NCBI GenBank assembly: GCA_932521035.1 | Contig: OW051492.1 | Coordinates: 7,936,001 to 8,000,000, forward strand | Length of the DNA: 64,000 nucleotides | DNA from: Oscheius dolichura | Taxonomy: Eukaryota > Nematoda > Chromadorea > Rhabditida > Rhabditidae | Direction of reading: 5' to 3' | Shown: one piece after another, positions 25,328-36,086 of the stretch | Layout of the letters: each line of letters begins with the position of its first letter | Numbering within the stretch: position 1 is the stretch's first letter | The notes under the pieces: model-generated | Databases searched by the model: none | The model's input: the letters and a program-made list of their open reading frames with translations, nothing else | What the model was told of the DNA's origin: nothing | Translations under genes and position numbers: made by a program

Positions 25328-25943
25328 TCACCAATTAGATGGCTTCTTGCAGACGTATTTCCTCTCTTTATTCTTGCATTCAGTCGAATCCCACTGTCCT
25401 TTGACTCCTTTCGACTTGGTGTAATCATCCTGCATCAGAATAGCGCATCCATATTTGCTTGGCTTGTCTGGTGCTCCTTTCATCCAATAGGTAAATTGGA
25501 ATGGGCTTCCATCGGTCCAAACCCAAGCATTATTGACAAAATGTAAGCCAATCCATGTCATTCCTTCTTGGTTTTGCTTCTCACCAGATTCTGTCAGCGC
25601 TGAAACGGGATTTTTTGTTTTTATGTTTCAAGAATTGCCTTGAACGAAGGAACTTTCAAATTGAGTGAGAACCGAAGCCAGATGTCCTCCCATGCTGTTA
25701 CAGGACTTTTCAGCTCCGTCAAAGTTTTGGTAGTCTCCCTGGTAGTAACAGGAGTTCGTGTAATCGTAGTATATCCACTCCAAGTCACATTGAGGAGTTA
25801 TATCTACAAATTCAAAGGAATACTTTATTTTTATCCAAAAGACGGAATTATCATCTCTTTTTATATACTTCAGTTTTTCACTTACCTAGAATTACAAAAG
25901 CTGAAGCAGCTGCCAAGAAAGCCAACAAGTAGAGTTGCCTCAT
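25328..25943 (-). CDS. Secreted C-type lectin-like protein, paralogue of the 21.8-kb gene
   Basis: Exons 25886-25943, 25639-25803 and 25328-25599 (complement) encode 164 aa, the same length as the neighbouring lectin. A signal peptide (MRQLYLLAFLAAASAFVIL) precedes a C-type lectin domain: YYDYTNSCYYQGDYQNF, CNSMGGHLASV, MTWIGLHFVNN, WVWTDGSPF, CAILMQDDYTKSKGVKGQW and KYVCKK. The usual EPN position reads MKG, so calcium-dependent carbohydrate binding is doubtful. Both introns fall at the same phase-1 positions as in the paralogue. The second intron must use a GC donor (CAAG|GCAATT...TTTCAG) to keep frame. The stop codon lies 87 bp upstream of the SNAPC1 start on the same strand; an AATAAAG lies between them. 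Confidence 0.9.
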
Positions 25944-26336
25944 AACTGAAACGATTCTTCTTCTATTTTATGAAATCAAAGCATAAAGATGAAACAATTG
26001 GAAAGGAAATAACGAGTTGCAGGTAAAGCGACGCCTTTTTTTCCAGATAAGCAGAAGATAACGGTTCTTCACGAGGCGAAGTACAGCTTCTTGACGTCGA
26101 CGACAGATAAAATATAGGCGAAACAACCATTATCCGGGACACGAAGAGAAAGAAACACGAGTCAGTGAAACCGGTAATAGGTGGAAAAGAAATCACAAAA
26201 ATACTTATCCTGGTTCACAAATGATAAGAAGACGAATCCACGTGGAGACGGGGTGAACATGAACTTTGCTTTTCCTGAACAAGAATCATAAATTGTTGCG
26301 ACTTATTTATTCGTTTTGTATCTTTTGGAGTTATTT

Positions 26337-27064
26337 TTAGGATGGTATTATTGCTCGGGTGATGGTTGTTGCAGCATTCGTTGTCGCCGTGCTTGTTGGA
26401 TTCATTGTTGTTGCATTAGCTGCTTTGACCAGCAGAACCCAACCAGTATGTTTCCATACTCCTGGGTTATCCTGAAATGGGCATAAAGCAAATGCTCGAC
26501 ATCTAGAACTTGTTATATTGATTTTAAAAATTCTATACTCTATAATCTAATTTTTAGAACAGAAAAACATCAAAATAGATTTTAAAAAAATAAACCGTAC
26601 CCCAATGAAACATCCATAAAGTCCATTTTCTTCTGATGTGAAATTGTTGTAACGTAAATTGTTTTCTTGCAAATCAAAATAAACATTAGATGTTGGCAGA
26701 GCTCGTTCCGATTGAAAAAATTTACATTCCTTTGGTGTGTCGTATTTACATCCCCTCAACCATTCGGGAACCCCCACACGGCGCACTCTCATACAGGATT
26801 GAATTGGCTCTTTCAACTCATCAAATATCGCTCCCGATTCATCCTACGAAACAAATATAAAAGATGAATAAGAAGTATAAAGAATACTCGAACGACTTTG
26901 ACTTTATGAGGTTGCATTCCCTCAGTCACCGGGTATTTTCCAGGTAAAGGGGGAGTTCCATTGGTTGAAGTGGAATCCGCGCAGATTATCATGAGACACA
27001 ACACCAAAAATACTGAAATGGACGGATTTTTACTTTCGAGAAGAGAAGAAAACGTACTATTCAT
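26337..27064 (-). CDS. Unknown secreted protein
   Basis: Exons 27058-27064, 26888-27012, 26601-26843 and 26337-26471 (complement) give 169 aa. Splicing the 45-nt first intron (GTACGT...TTTCAG) yields the tight signal peptide MNIFLVLCLMIICADS; without splicing the start is MNSTFSSLLESKN with a later hydrophobic run. The mature part has cysteines in CMRVRR, GCKYDTPKECKFF and YGCFIG, two potential N-glycosylation sites (NFT, NAT), and a Thr/Asn/Ala-rich tail. The last exon has a TTTCAG acceptor and its TAA is followed by AATAAA. No family is recognised. A hydrophobic + strand frame overlaps the last exon but has no partner exons. Confidence 0.6.
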
Positions 27065-27330
27065 TGTTAGAGACAAATGAAAAGTGAAAGGATTAGCTTG
27101 GATTGTATTTTTTGGACAGGAAAATTAGACTTGTGGACCACACAAGTCTAAGGTATGGTGGTACTTGTGTGTGTCACTTGTAGTAGCCACTAGCGAAGTT
27201 ATAGACATTGTAGACAAGTCTTTTTGTACTCATAGATTTATTACACGATTGTACCCATAGGTTTCTCGTTATTTACAGAGTCTCGGCTCTATGTACAGCC
27301 AAAAAAAAGAGAAAATAAAAGAGCTGGTTC

Positions 27331-29662
27331 CTATCCGTAGGTATGTCTCTCGATCCTGTCCACTGCCAGGAAATTCGTGGTCTGGGCGCCATCTGAGGAG
27401 TGTCGACTCGTGATCGCCGGGGACTTGTTCCCATGGAGTTTCTGCTGCTTCAACGTGTGGTGGATGACCCCCAGGGCTTGGAGAGCCTAAACATTGACTT
27501 ATTTCTCTTCTGTCCAACCCGTACCATGGATGTCTCCCTGGCGGTGATCCCCTGAAAGGGATGCTGTAGATTGGAGTCGGAATTGGTCCGGAACAGACGG
27601 TGGGAACTGAACCGGGAGATGGTCAGCGACGTCGTCGGACTCTTCTCGAGGCCGTGCTTCACCAGCATCTTCCGGATTTCTGGATTCAATTGGAAGACAC
27701 AGCTCTGAAGAAGGTTTTATAATATTAATGGGGGACGGAGTACAGTACCTCTCGTTTAGACAGCTTCCTCAAATTCTCGGTCTGCTGTTCTGTTTCGTTC
27801 GTTTCACAAGCTGCTCGGAGGATCTCGTCGAGATCCGTCAACACGGCACCTAGACGAAGGGGCGAGACCTGGAAATATAGGCATTTTATACCATTTTTGA
27901 GCTGATTTTAGAAGAAATTTTGGAAATTATCCTCTAATTACTACAGTACCCATTACTCTAAGAAGCGGAGCAAGTTTTTCTGGGATCATTTTTTGGCTGG
28001 AGATTTTATGGGAGCGGCGGCAACACTTTTACATGGTTTTGGGGTTTTCGACCGAATTTCGACAAAACTTAGGCTTAGGGGATTAAGGTTGACCGAATTT
28101 CGACAACATCCGCTGTAAGGCCCAGAGCTGGGGGTTAGATGAAAAAGCAGACTTCTTTTAACGTCACAGGGATGTTGGGAAGAGAGAACGGAATTCTCCC
28201 TCCGCCTTGGTACCTTGTTGGTTTTCCCCATCTGGAGATATCTCAACAGAGCACAGTTACCGGTCAAAACCTCTGATATTTTCTGCCAAACTGACCCCGA
28301 ATTGATCAGCCACCATCGTGATCAGTTCCTCTACCGTAAGCATATTTCCTCCGAACCAGACTTCGATATCTTTTGAGCCGGAAATAGGTCTAAAATAGCC
28401 CGTTATAGTCTCTTCTTCCCTCCGGGACGCACCTGCCAACATTATAGATCCATTGAAGATAATTAGAGAGAGATCCGATTAAAGTTGAGAGAATAACTAT
28501 ACCTGGAAAGGGGAGACGGCCATTAAACCGAGGGGAAGGAGCCTACCTGTGGACATGTACATGATGATGACAACAATCTGAAACCAGTCTTCGGGCGTCG
28601 GGGTCAGGTCCCCATAGCCGATGGTTGCGATTGAAATAAAGCTACAGTATGACGCAATTAGACCTTTAAATTGAAAAGGGAATTACCTAAAATATACCGC
28701 GGGAATAAAACGCATCTGATCTATCCAAAAACTGAAGATAATTCCACCTATTATGGAGTGTAAGACGAGGAGAAGGCCGGTCATCCAGAGGGGCAGGTCC
28801 TTGGACGCGGCCGAGATCTAAAACCCGCTATTTTGAACCAGAAAATAGAGGGAAACAAGACCTTTTTACTACTAAAACTGTTCCTAAGAATCCAAAAGGC
28901 TTCCGCTAAAAATTGGCCATTATTGGAGAGGACGAGGAAGATGAGCGGGATCCCGGCTACACAGTAGAGCATACAGCCTATTTTACCCGTTGTCGAGGTC
29001 GGGTAGACGTTACCGTAACCTGAAGACTGATTTTATTAGTTTAAAAGTCATTTCTAGGGGTTTTACAGTCGGGAACTATGGTAAGAATCGAAAATCCGCA
29101 AAAGCAAAAAGAGCGGATCCGCTGGGATTCAAACTTTGAACTCAAAAATCGTAGTAGCGCACTCTACCACTGCGCCATTGGTACAACTTTGGAGTTGGTG
29201 CTATCCGCTACTTACCTATGGTTGTGATGGTGGTGTATGCAAAAAGAATAGCTTCCCGCATATTTTCCTTCTTCACGTTGTCATCTATCGCGTGGAGAAA
29301 GAAAGCCCCAAAAATGATGTAGATGAGCAAGAGGACATTGAGGAGAACATGAGGGGAGGAAGCTATCAAGAACTGAAATAGGATCTCGCCCCGTCTGACA
29401 GAATCCTACCTCCTGGAAGAGGGCGTTCCTCTCGATGCACCTGTCCTGGAGAAACTGGTCCCTCCAGACATAATACGGCCGGAGGGTGGCGGTTCGCAGC
29501 TCCTGGATTCCATAGTTGTGGCTCCCGCGGCGTTGGTCCTTATTCAGGCAATTCTAGAGGATTACTGTAGAATGTGTATCCGGGGGGTTACGGTACCGGG
29601 ATATCGTCGTAATATGCTATGTCGTGGGGATCAAGATCATCCTCGATTAACAGCACAGGCAT
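27331..29662 (-). CDS. Two-pore-domain (TWK/KCNK) potassium channel
   Basis: Twelve exons (complement): 29597-29662, 29410-29538, 29216-29372, 28862-29019, 28687-28817, 28547-28641, 28433-28502, 28261-28389, 27950-27996, 27749-27849, 27525-27704, 27331-27486; 472 aa. TM1 is HVLLNVLLLIYIIFGAFFLH; pore 1 has TTITTIGYGNVYP; TM2 follows (GCMLYCVAGIPLIFLVL); TM3 is in exon 5; pore 2 has SIATIGYGDLTPTPEDWF; TM4 is IVIILSTLIGSL. Both selectivity filters (GYG) are intact, so a functional background K+ channel of the plasma membrane is expected. The soluble C-terminus is Ser/Thr-rich. The frame stays open upstream of the ATG to an acceptor at about 29700 (ATTTCAG), so further 5' exons may lie in the purine-rich region beyond. 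A tRNA-like relic sits in intron 3. Confidence 0.9.
28050..28106 (-). repeat. Dispersed repeat copy in a channel intron
   Basis: On the minus strand the run from TTGTCGAAATTCGGTCAACC through CTTAATCCCCTAAGCCT closely matches the + strand at 47703-47740 (TTGTCGAAATTTGGTAAACC, then CTTAATCCCCTATACCT). Within this copy the segment GACCGAATTTCGACAA is itself repeated, at about 28051 and 28091. Its presence at two unrelated loci implies a mobile or amplified element of unknown type. Confidence 0.45.
29113..29187 (-). pseudogene. tRNA-like relic inside an intron
   Basis: Read on the minus strand the sequence has a good A box (TGGCGCAGTGGTAGAG) and a B-box-like AGTTTGAATCC at the right spacing. The D stem can pair, but the anticodon stem and acceptor stem do not, and the invariant C56 of the B box is T. 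It therefore looks like a decayed tRNA or a tRNA-derived SINE head, not a functional tRNA. It lies within intron 3 of the potassium channel gene, on the same strand. Confidence 0.4.
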
Positions 29663-29700
29663 CCGCGGGCCGCACGGACTCGAGGACACCGCGCCACTAC

Positions 29701-32700
29701 TGAAATCTGGTTTAATCTGAAGGGTTTAAAGTTGAAAGATCGAAGAGGAAAAGAGGGAAGAGTGAAAGGGGGGAAGGGGGGCCGAGAAGACATCTATGGA
29801 AGGGGAAATGGGATGGAAAATGGGAAGAAATGACGAGGGGCAAATAGAAGAAGGGGGAGGCGATTGAAGATCAGGGACAGGGAGCGGAACATGGAGGAAA
29901 GGAGGAACATAAAAGAGAGGAACATTTTAGACCACCATAAAAGCAAAGATCATGGTTAGAAATTGAAATACGGGGCCTTTTTCAGTCACGAAAAAGCTGG
30001 AAAGGAGGACCACTCTGCTTAGGTCGGCAGGTCTTTCCCGCCCTCAACTGTTTGATTAAAAACGGTCCGTTTATTACCGGGCGGAACAAGAGCAGCTGTA
30101 AAGCCGCTCAAATAAGAGCATACCATATTCCCGTACTTTTTTTATTTTCACAAGGGGCAGAACTGAAGTAATGTTTCGGAGGCGGCTTGTGTTTTCAGAT
30201 GTGAACCTGGTTTTTGTCCATCTTCCCTATCCTGAGTTCGGGGGCGTGGAGAACCCGAGGGACGATCCCCAATTGGGAAAAGCCTGTATTTTTTTAAAGA
30301 AGAACTACGGATTAAAGTAGCCAACTCTCTCGAGACTGGTATGCTCCCCCCGCCGCCCGGCCGTCTTTGAACCAACCTCTCGTCTGTGATCTTGTGTGTT
30401 TATCAACAGTCGCTTCGTTTGAAACGAAGCGACTTTGCACCGGAAGGGAATAGACCCCTATTTCAATAACAACAAAAATTACGGGAGATGACTGCAACAG
30501 TCCCACGAAACTTGAAGGAATGGCTCCTCGGGGGTACAGCCTTCGCTCTAGCCAGTATTGGTCCAAAAGGACAAAATCCGAAGAAATTGGGGTAAGACAG
30601 CGAAAAATAGACAGAAAATGGTTCGATAGAATCAAAAGTAGCCAGACAGTTCAATAGAATCAGTGCATTTTTCTCTGCAAGGGTATCTCCCCCGGGTAGC
30701 GGCCGTCCGTTTCACGCCATGGGTGCAAAGAAAAGAGAGAACCGTGAGAGAGATTGTGTGACTCATAGGGGAGAAGGATAGCTGATAGGGAGAAGACGGA
30801 TGATGAGGGGAAGAAGAGAGGGCCGAGGCTATTCCCTGTCTTTGTTTTTTTGGGTTGGTCGTCGGTGCAACAGGGGGCTTTCCCCTACCCGGCCAGCTCG
30901 TTATGGATGGCGCGAAAAGAGACCGACCGACGGTCGGCCGGGCGACGATGGATCAAAGAGAAAATCAATTTCGATAATCAACCCGTTTCGGACAATAAAC
31001 AACCGGAAAGAGATGAGTATTTAATGGAGGAAGAACCCATTAGAGGTGGGAAGGGGGAGCCTGACTGGGGCGAATGATGTGAAGACGGAAAGAGAGCGGC
31101 GTGACGGTGATTTATGACTGGAAAATAGACAAAAATCGAGATACAAATATTGGACAGAGAAAAGCACGGTTCAATAACGGAGAGGAAACAAAGAAAAGTG
31201 GAAAACAAGGTTTTGAAACGATAAATATAGAAGCGAAGGTCTCATTTGAAACAAAAGAAGGTGGTCGTTTAGAAGCACGCCATTTCAGATTACTGCAAGT
31301 TCCTGCCATGAAATTTATATCATTCGATAGAGCAGGAAAAACTGTATTAGAAAATCTAACTGATAGCTTTGAAATCTACCGTGCCGTGAGTTGAGAAGGC
31401 TTGGAAGTTGCGGAAAATTGGCGCCTGTACTGTCGTGACAGCGCGCCGCCTAAAGGTCATCTTTCACTAGTTTTTTTCTAATTTCTGGGATAATGAGGTG
31501 TTTCCGTTATTGACAACCTAATAAAACAGATGATGAAACAATTGGTAGTATGTAAAAAAGAAGCGGCTGCATCCATCCGTCCGGCTGACTTTGTTCTTCT
31601 ATCCATCACCGCTTCGCTGCGGTGCAAAAGCTCAAAGTAACCACACAGAACATACCAGTTTCCACTGGATTTTGAACCTTTTTGGCTATTGAAAGAGTGG
31701 AGAAAATAACGATAAGTCGTCGAACAAAAGAGGAGGAAAAGGGAAAAGATCGGGTGTCAATGGGAGACCAGAAGGACCATTCTAAACACGATCAGGGTTC
31801 ATACAATAAAGGCCATAGACCTCTTTCCCGCCCTTTTACACTTTCCAAATGGTCTCAAAGGGAAAATAAAGCCCCTGTTTAAGCGGGAGGAGGCGAAGTG
31901 TCGACAGGCGGCGCATCTCATAGTCGAATAGCCGAAAATAGCCGCCGCCGAGGAAAGGCGTCATGTCGACGACCCGTTTCGTGTCGGAGAAACGATAACT
32001 TTACAATAAATGACCGGCGAGTGGAAGTGGAGAACATTTTGTGGGTTTGTAGACGATTCCTACAACGAAAAAGGGAGGAATGCCCTTTGGGAAGAGGGGG
32101 TGGGTAGGGTGATCTCTCTGTTTATTACAGACAGACGAGACTCGAATATTTTCGGCGGGGGGAGATGATCCCCGTCATGTGAAAATGATCACAGGATCTG
32201 CCCTCTTTCCCACCTATTTGGGCCGGCAGCTGGGGGCCGTTACCCGTGAGAAGACGGCACGAAGTAATCTTTGTCTTTAGATGGCCTGCCTTGACGTGGA
32301 GGTCAAAATATTTACGGTGGAACCTAATCGAATTAGAGGAGGAAACGACATATTTACAAATTCAACTGCTGTGCAAATTGGGGAAGGATGCAAGAGGAGT
32401 GGAGGTGGATTAGGCGGACAGGAGGATTCTTTAGAATATTCAATAATGACTGGACCTGTGCTTGGTCGCAGGATCTGCCCGAGATGGTCCCTGGCAATTC
32501 TAGGGGTGCCAGACGACTTTCAGACATTTTATTAGTTCTCCCATTCAACATTACTCCGTACTAGCCACGGCTCGGATTGTATCTTGGTCAGAACAGTGAT
32601 AAGAACTTCGATCAGCTAAAAAAAGGCAGGCACAGTAACTTGCGGAAGAGGAAGTGATGTGGCTGATGTTTGGGTGACGTCGTCAGCTTCCAACCAGCGG

Positions 32701-34998
32701 TGAATCTTTAGCTGTTTTGTCAGTAAAACGATAATTGTTTGTTTTCTCTGGATTGTTCTATTCTATCCCTTTTGTACCTTGTATTTCCGTGCTTGATTTT
32801 CCCATAACAGCGTTCATTCCCCAGTCCCTCAATCCTGATAAATCATTGTACTCCCCTCCCCCTCTTCTCTCTCTCTCTAATTTTCAATAAAAATTCGATA
32901 AAACCAAAGAATCGACTGCGAAGGGAAAGCATAAAAGTGTTTATGTTTCCCTTCCAGCCAAAACTATAGTTTTGGAATGTAAAAATATGCAAACAGGAAG
33001 CCACGTCATTTCTGGCGAAACTACAGTCTTCTGGTCTTTGCTTTTCAGCGAAAAAATAAACTCTTTAGCATGCAAATAAATCAAAAAGGAACACCATAAA
33101 TCCAACTTCACGTAAAAAGATCAAGAGAGAAGAGAAATGAAAGACTTCTTTCCCGTGCAGAACGGTGTCATTATTCACACCGGGCCGGAGAGTGACAACG
33201 ATAAGTGATAGCAGCGCCGCCACACGCCGCCGTCACCGGAAACAACTGAAGCTTCTTTTTGGATCATTATAATGTGAGAAGGATGCAATAAGTCAAGAAG
33301 AATATGGTAAACGGAAGCGCTGCTCAAAATAATCATGTCACATGGAAAAATAGGACAAAAATAGCCAAAACCAGAACTGGTTTGAAGAGATACAGTAGCC
33401 CGTAACAAAAGGACACAAAATTGAGCTGTTGAAATGAGAAAGAGGATTTATAGAGAGAAAATGAGGGAACACCCCAAGCGAGAGACGAAATTGCCGTTTA
33501 TTTGACTGATCGTCCGGGGAGATAGTAGCCGACGGGAAAAACAACTGCCCTGGCCTCCGGGTGAAGAAGTGAAACTATAGAAAGTAATGAGAACTAGTTA
33601 GAAACCTATACACATTATGGAGATGGTCATCTGGATGGCAATGACCTGCTCCCGGCTGCAAAAGAGCACAAGGAAATGTTTTGGAAGAGAAAATACAGAT
33701 ATTGAGTACGTTTCCATCTGGAATGAGTAACTTTCATACATTTTTACGAAAAGAATCAAAAGATCAAACCGGTAATGATCAAACCTCCATGTAATCATAA
33801 AACTATACTGATGTGTCAAGGTTTTGATAATCGAAAAATGTAGACGACCGTTGTAACGGTTGGCAAGTCATGAGTGAAAAGGGAAAAAGACAGAACTATT
33901 GATGCTTGACGAGCTTTCCACTAAAATTCAAGAAAAAAGTTCTATAAGCAACAGGAAGCTGCCGTTTTCATCGATAGTGCTTGATGGAAGCAAAAGTGAT
34001 GTCATTTCCTGTGAGGTACAGGCTTCCCCGACCCTGTCGTCCTTCATGGCCCATAGCGCTAGACAGGGATGTGGTCAATTTGAGTACACGTTTGCTGATC
34101 ATTGAAAGAATATCATAGACTGTATGAAATCTTAAAATAAAAGAAGTAGATGATAAAAAGAATTCGAAAACGATACAAATATTTGAAACTGAATACCTTT
34201 GGCAGGAAAAACTCGCTTCTTTGCATAAAGGAATCATATGATCCATTTCCAAGTTTTATACCGAAAGCCGATTAGCGTACGAAATGTGGGCGGGGTAACA
34301 ATAGCCAGGACAGAAGCGACAGGAGAAAGACAGCCAAACGAGAATCGGGAACCCCGTGCTGGTAGCTTTTATGGTTTACGGAAATGACTGATGTCATCTG
34401 TCTATCGTCTTCTCACCGCCGTTCAAAGATCACTACTCGTGGCTGCTATTATTATCGTAGCAACCTTTAAAGATATGACAAAGGTAAGAGAGATGGCCAA
34501 AAATAGAGATTAGGATGCAAAGATCAATGACGTCAATCCGAGAAGAGAAAGGGTAGTCTTCGCCGCCTCTTGCAGAAGCGCCCGATCAGTGAGCCTTTCT
34601 CATCAGGTTAATGAGAGTAGGATGCGTTTAGATTTGTGACCGATAAATGATAAAGCAAAAAAGAGGACGTAATGGTGCAGGCAAACTTCGTCTGGTGATA
34701 AGGGAACATCAAAGGATGTCAAGAAGGCTTTGTGGAGACCTGCGAGTGACATCGCTCAACGCTCTTTCACGAAAGATGTGACGGAACATTTGGAGAAGTA
34801 GATCGTTAATGTGAAAGCTCAACTTCCGGCTTTTTTCGAAATCCCCGACCCAACAAAGAAAAAAAATAAACGCTACTATTTATTTGCATTTAGCAACGTC
34901 AGACGAATAACAAAAACGAAAAAAGATGGGAATGAAACATACATATTGATTAGGTTTAACAACTGACATCCTTTAGCATGCGATCAATATTTTTCTCT
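29701..34998. other. Non-coding, mostly purine-rich on the + strand
   Basis: No conserved coding signal is visible on either strand. Longer frames (31101-31394 + and 33968-34252 -) have no recognisable motif or splice continuity. The first 3 kb repeat the GGGGAAG/AAGAGG composition seen in the first 12 kb of the window, again upstream of a leftward gene whose first mapped exon is preceded by an acceptor. Further 5' exons of the potassium channel could lie here (inference). Confidence 0.4.
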
Positions 34999-35684
34999 TC
35001 AGGCGTAAATCGTTGGAACCGCCATTGGTGGATTCTTCAAGTGCTTGTAGCAGCGGTAGTGGATAGTGACTTTCCAGATGGAGAAGAGGTAGTATACGAA
35101 GATAACCAGCCATCCGTAACTGACGCTGTGCCAAGCTGTCGTAGTCATCGCGTACTATAATTAAATAATAGATGTTAAACTTAGAAGGTAAGTTTACATG
35201 CCGAAGATGTTTGCTGTCCTCATAGCCAGCGACTCCGAGAAGACAAGTAACCAGCAAGAACAGCGTAGCGAAGAAGATCTCGAAGAGGTCCATCATAATA
35301 GGAAGGCTGAAGAAGAGGTAGCTCTTTTTTTGAAGTCCAATGGCAATCAATATTGGCGAGATTAGCGCATAAAGTAGAGTGATCATCTAAACGATATGAA
35401 TACAGAGGTTAAAATGATAGTTTACCCAGAGCCAGTTGTAGTTAATAGAGAGCCATAAGGCGATAGCGATATATAAGATGATGGAACCATAACATGCAAT
35501 TTTACCTCCAGTCTGCGAAAATCAGATTTGTAAATAAAAATGAAAAGCAACTAACCAAAATGGGTAAATAGTTGAAGCAGCATTTGGCATACTGGGAATC
35601 AAGGCGATCGCAATGATTACTACCAGCGCTGGCCCTAATTGGCGACCTAGTAGGTGGTTTGACTGCTGGTGCGACGAGAACCAT
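34999..35684 (-). CDS. LAPTM-like four-transmembrane protein
   Basis: Exons 35556-35684, 35426-35512, 35198-35386 and 34999-35154 (complement), all phase 0, encode 186 aa. After a short proline-containing N-terminus comes CCFNYLPILTGGKIACYGSI, reminiscent of the cysteine pair and first TM of LAPTM4-type lysosomal proteins. TM segments follow around WLSINYNWLWMITLLYALIS, IFFATLFLLVTCLLGVAG and YGWLVIFVYYLFSIW. The tail begins YRCYKHL and is short. Family knowledge: such proteins sit in endosome/lysosome membranes; nematodes have expanded related families of unknown role. The match is by pattern only, so the family call is tentative, but the gene model is strong. Confidence 0.7.
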
Positions 35685-36086
35685 GTTTGCTGAAAATAAA
35701 ATTATAACAGGTGAAGCAATTTATGCAAGAGACAGACAGAGACTGAGACTAACGTGAAACACGCAACAAACAACGAAAAATGGACGAGAAGGAAAAAAAA
35801 TCATGGCCTAAAGGAGAAAATGAAAAGAAAAGCGAAAAAATTTGGTTGCGTATCAAAAAGTGGCGCAGTTGCGCGCCAGATTCAAACGTATTTTTCGATT
35901 TTGGAGAATTTCCCTCTTTTTACTCAATTTCAGACGTTTCTCTTTGCCAGATTACTTGTCAGCTATTCATCCACTTCCTCCTGAACATCCTAGATATTTT
36001 TTTCAAACCATACATCACCTAGAAAAGGTTATTACTATCTCTTATTCCTTTCAAAACGACTCGCAAATCAGACAGCTCAAGTAAGA

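Noticed and set aside
26341..26449. Plus-strand frame ending in a perfect-looking TM helix (VAAFVVAVLVGFIVVALAAL) with a GTATGT donor
   Set aside because: No upstream or downstream + strand exon joins it, and the minus-strand exon in the same place has a better acceptor, keeps frame, and ends with a stop followed by AATAAA.
31101..31394. 97-codon + strand frame (ending ENLTDSFEIYRAVS)
   Set aside because: No family pattern, no flanking splice structure, and neighbouring sequence is non-coding in character.
35780..36022. Lys-rich + strand frame just upstream of the chemoreceptor (MDEKEKKSWPKGENEKK...)
   Set aside because: It has no recognisable domain, three overlapping frames are equally open, and it cannot be joined convincingly to the receptor exons.
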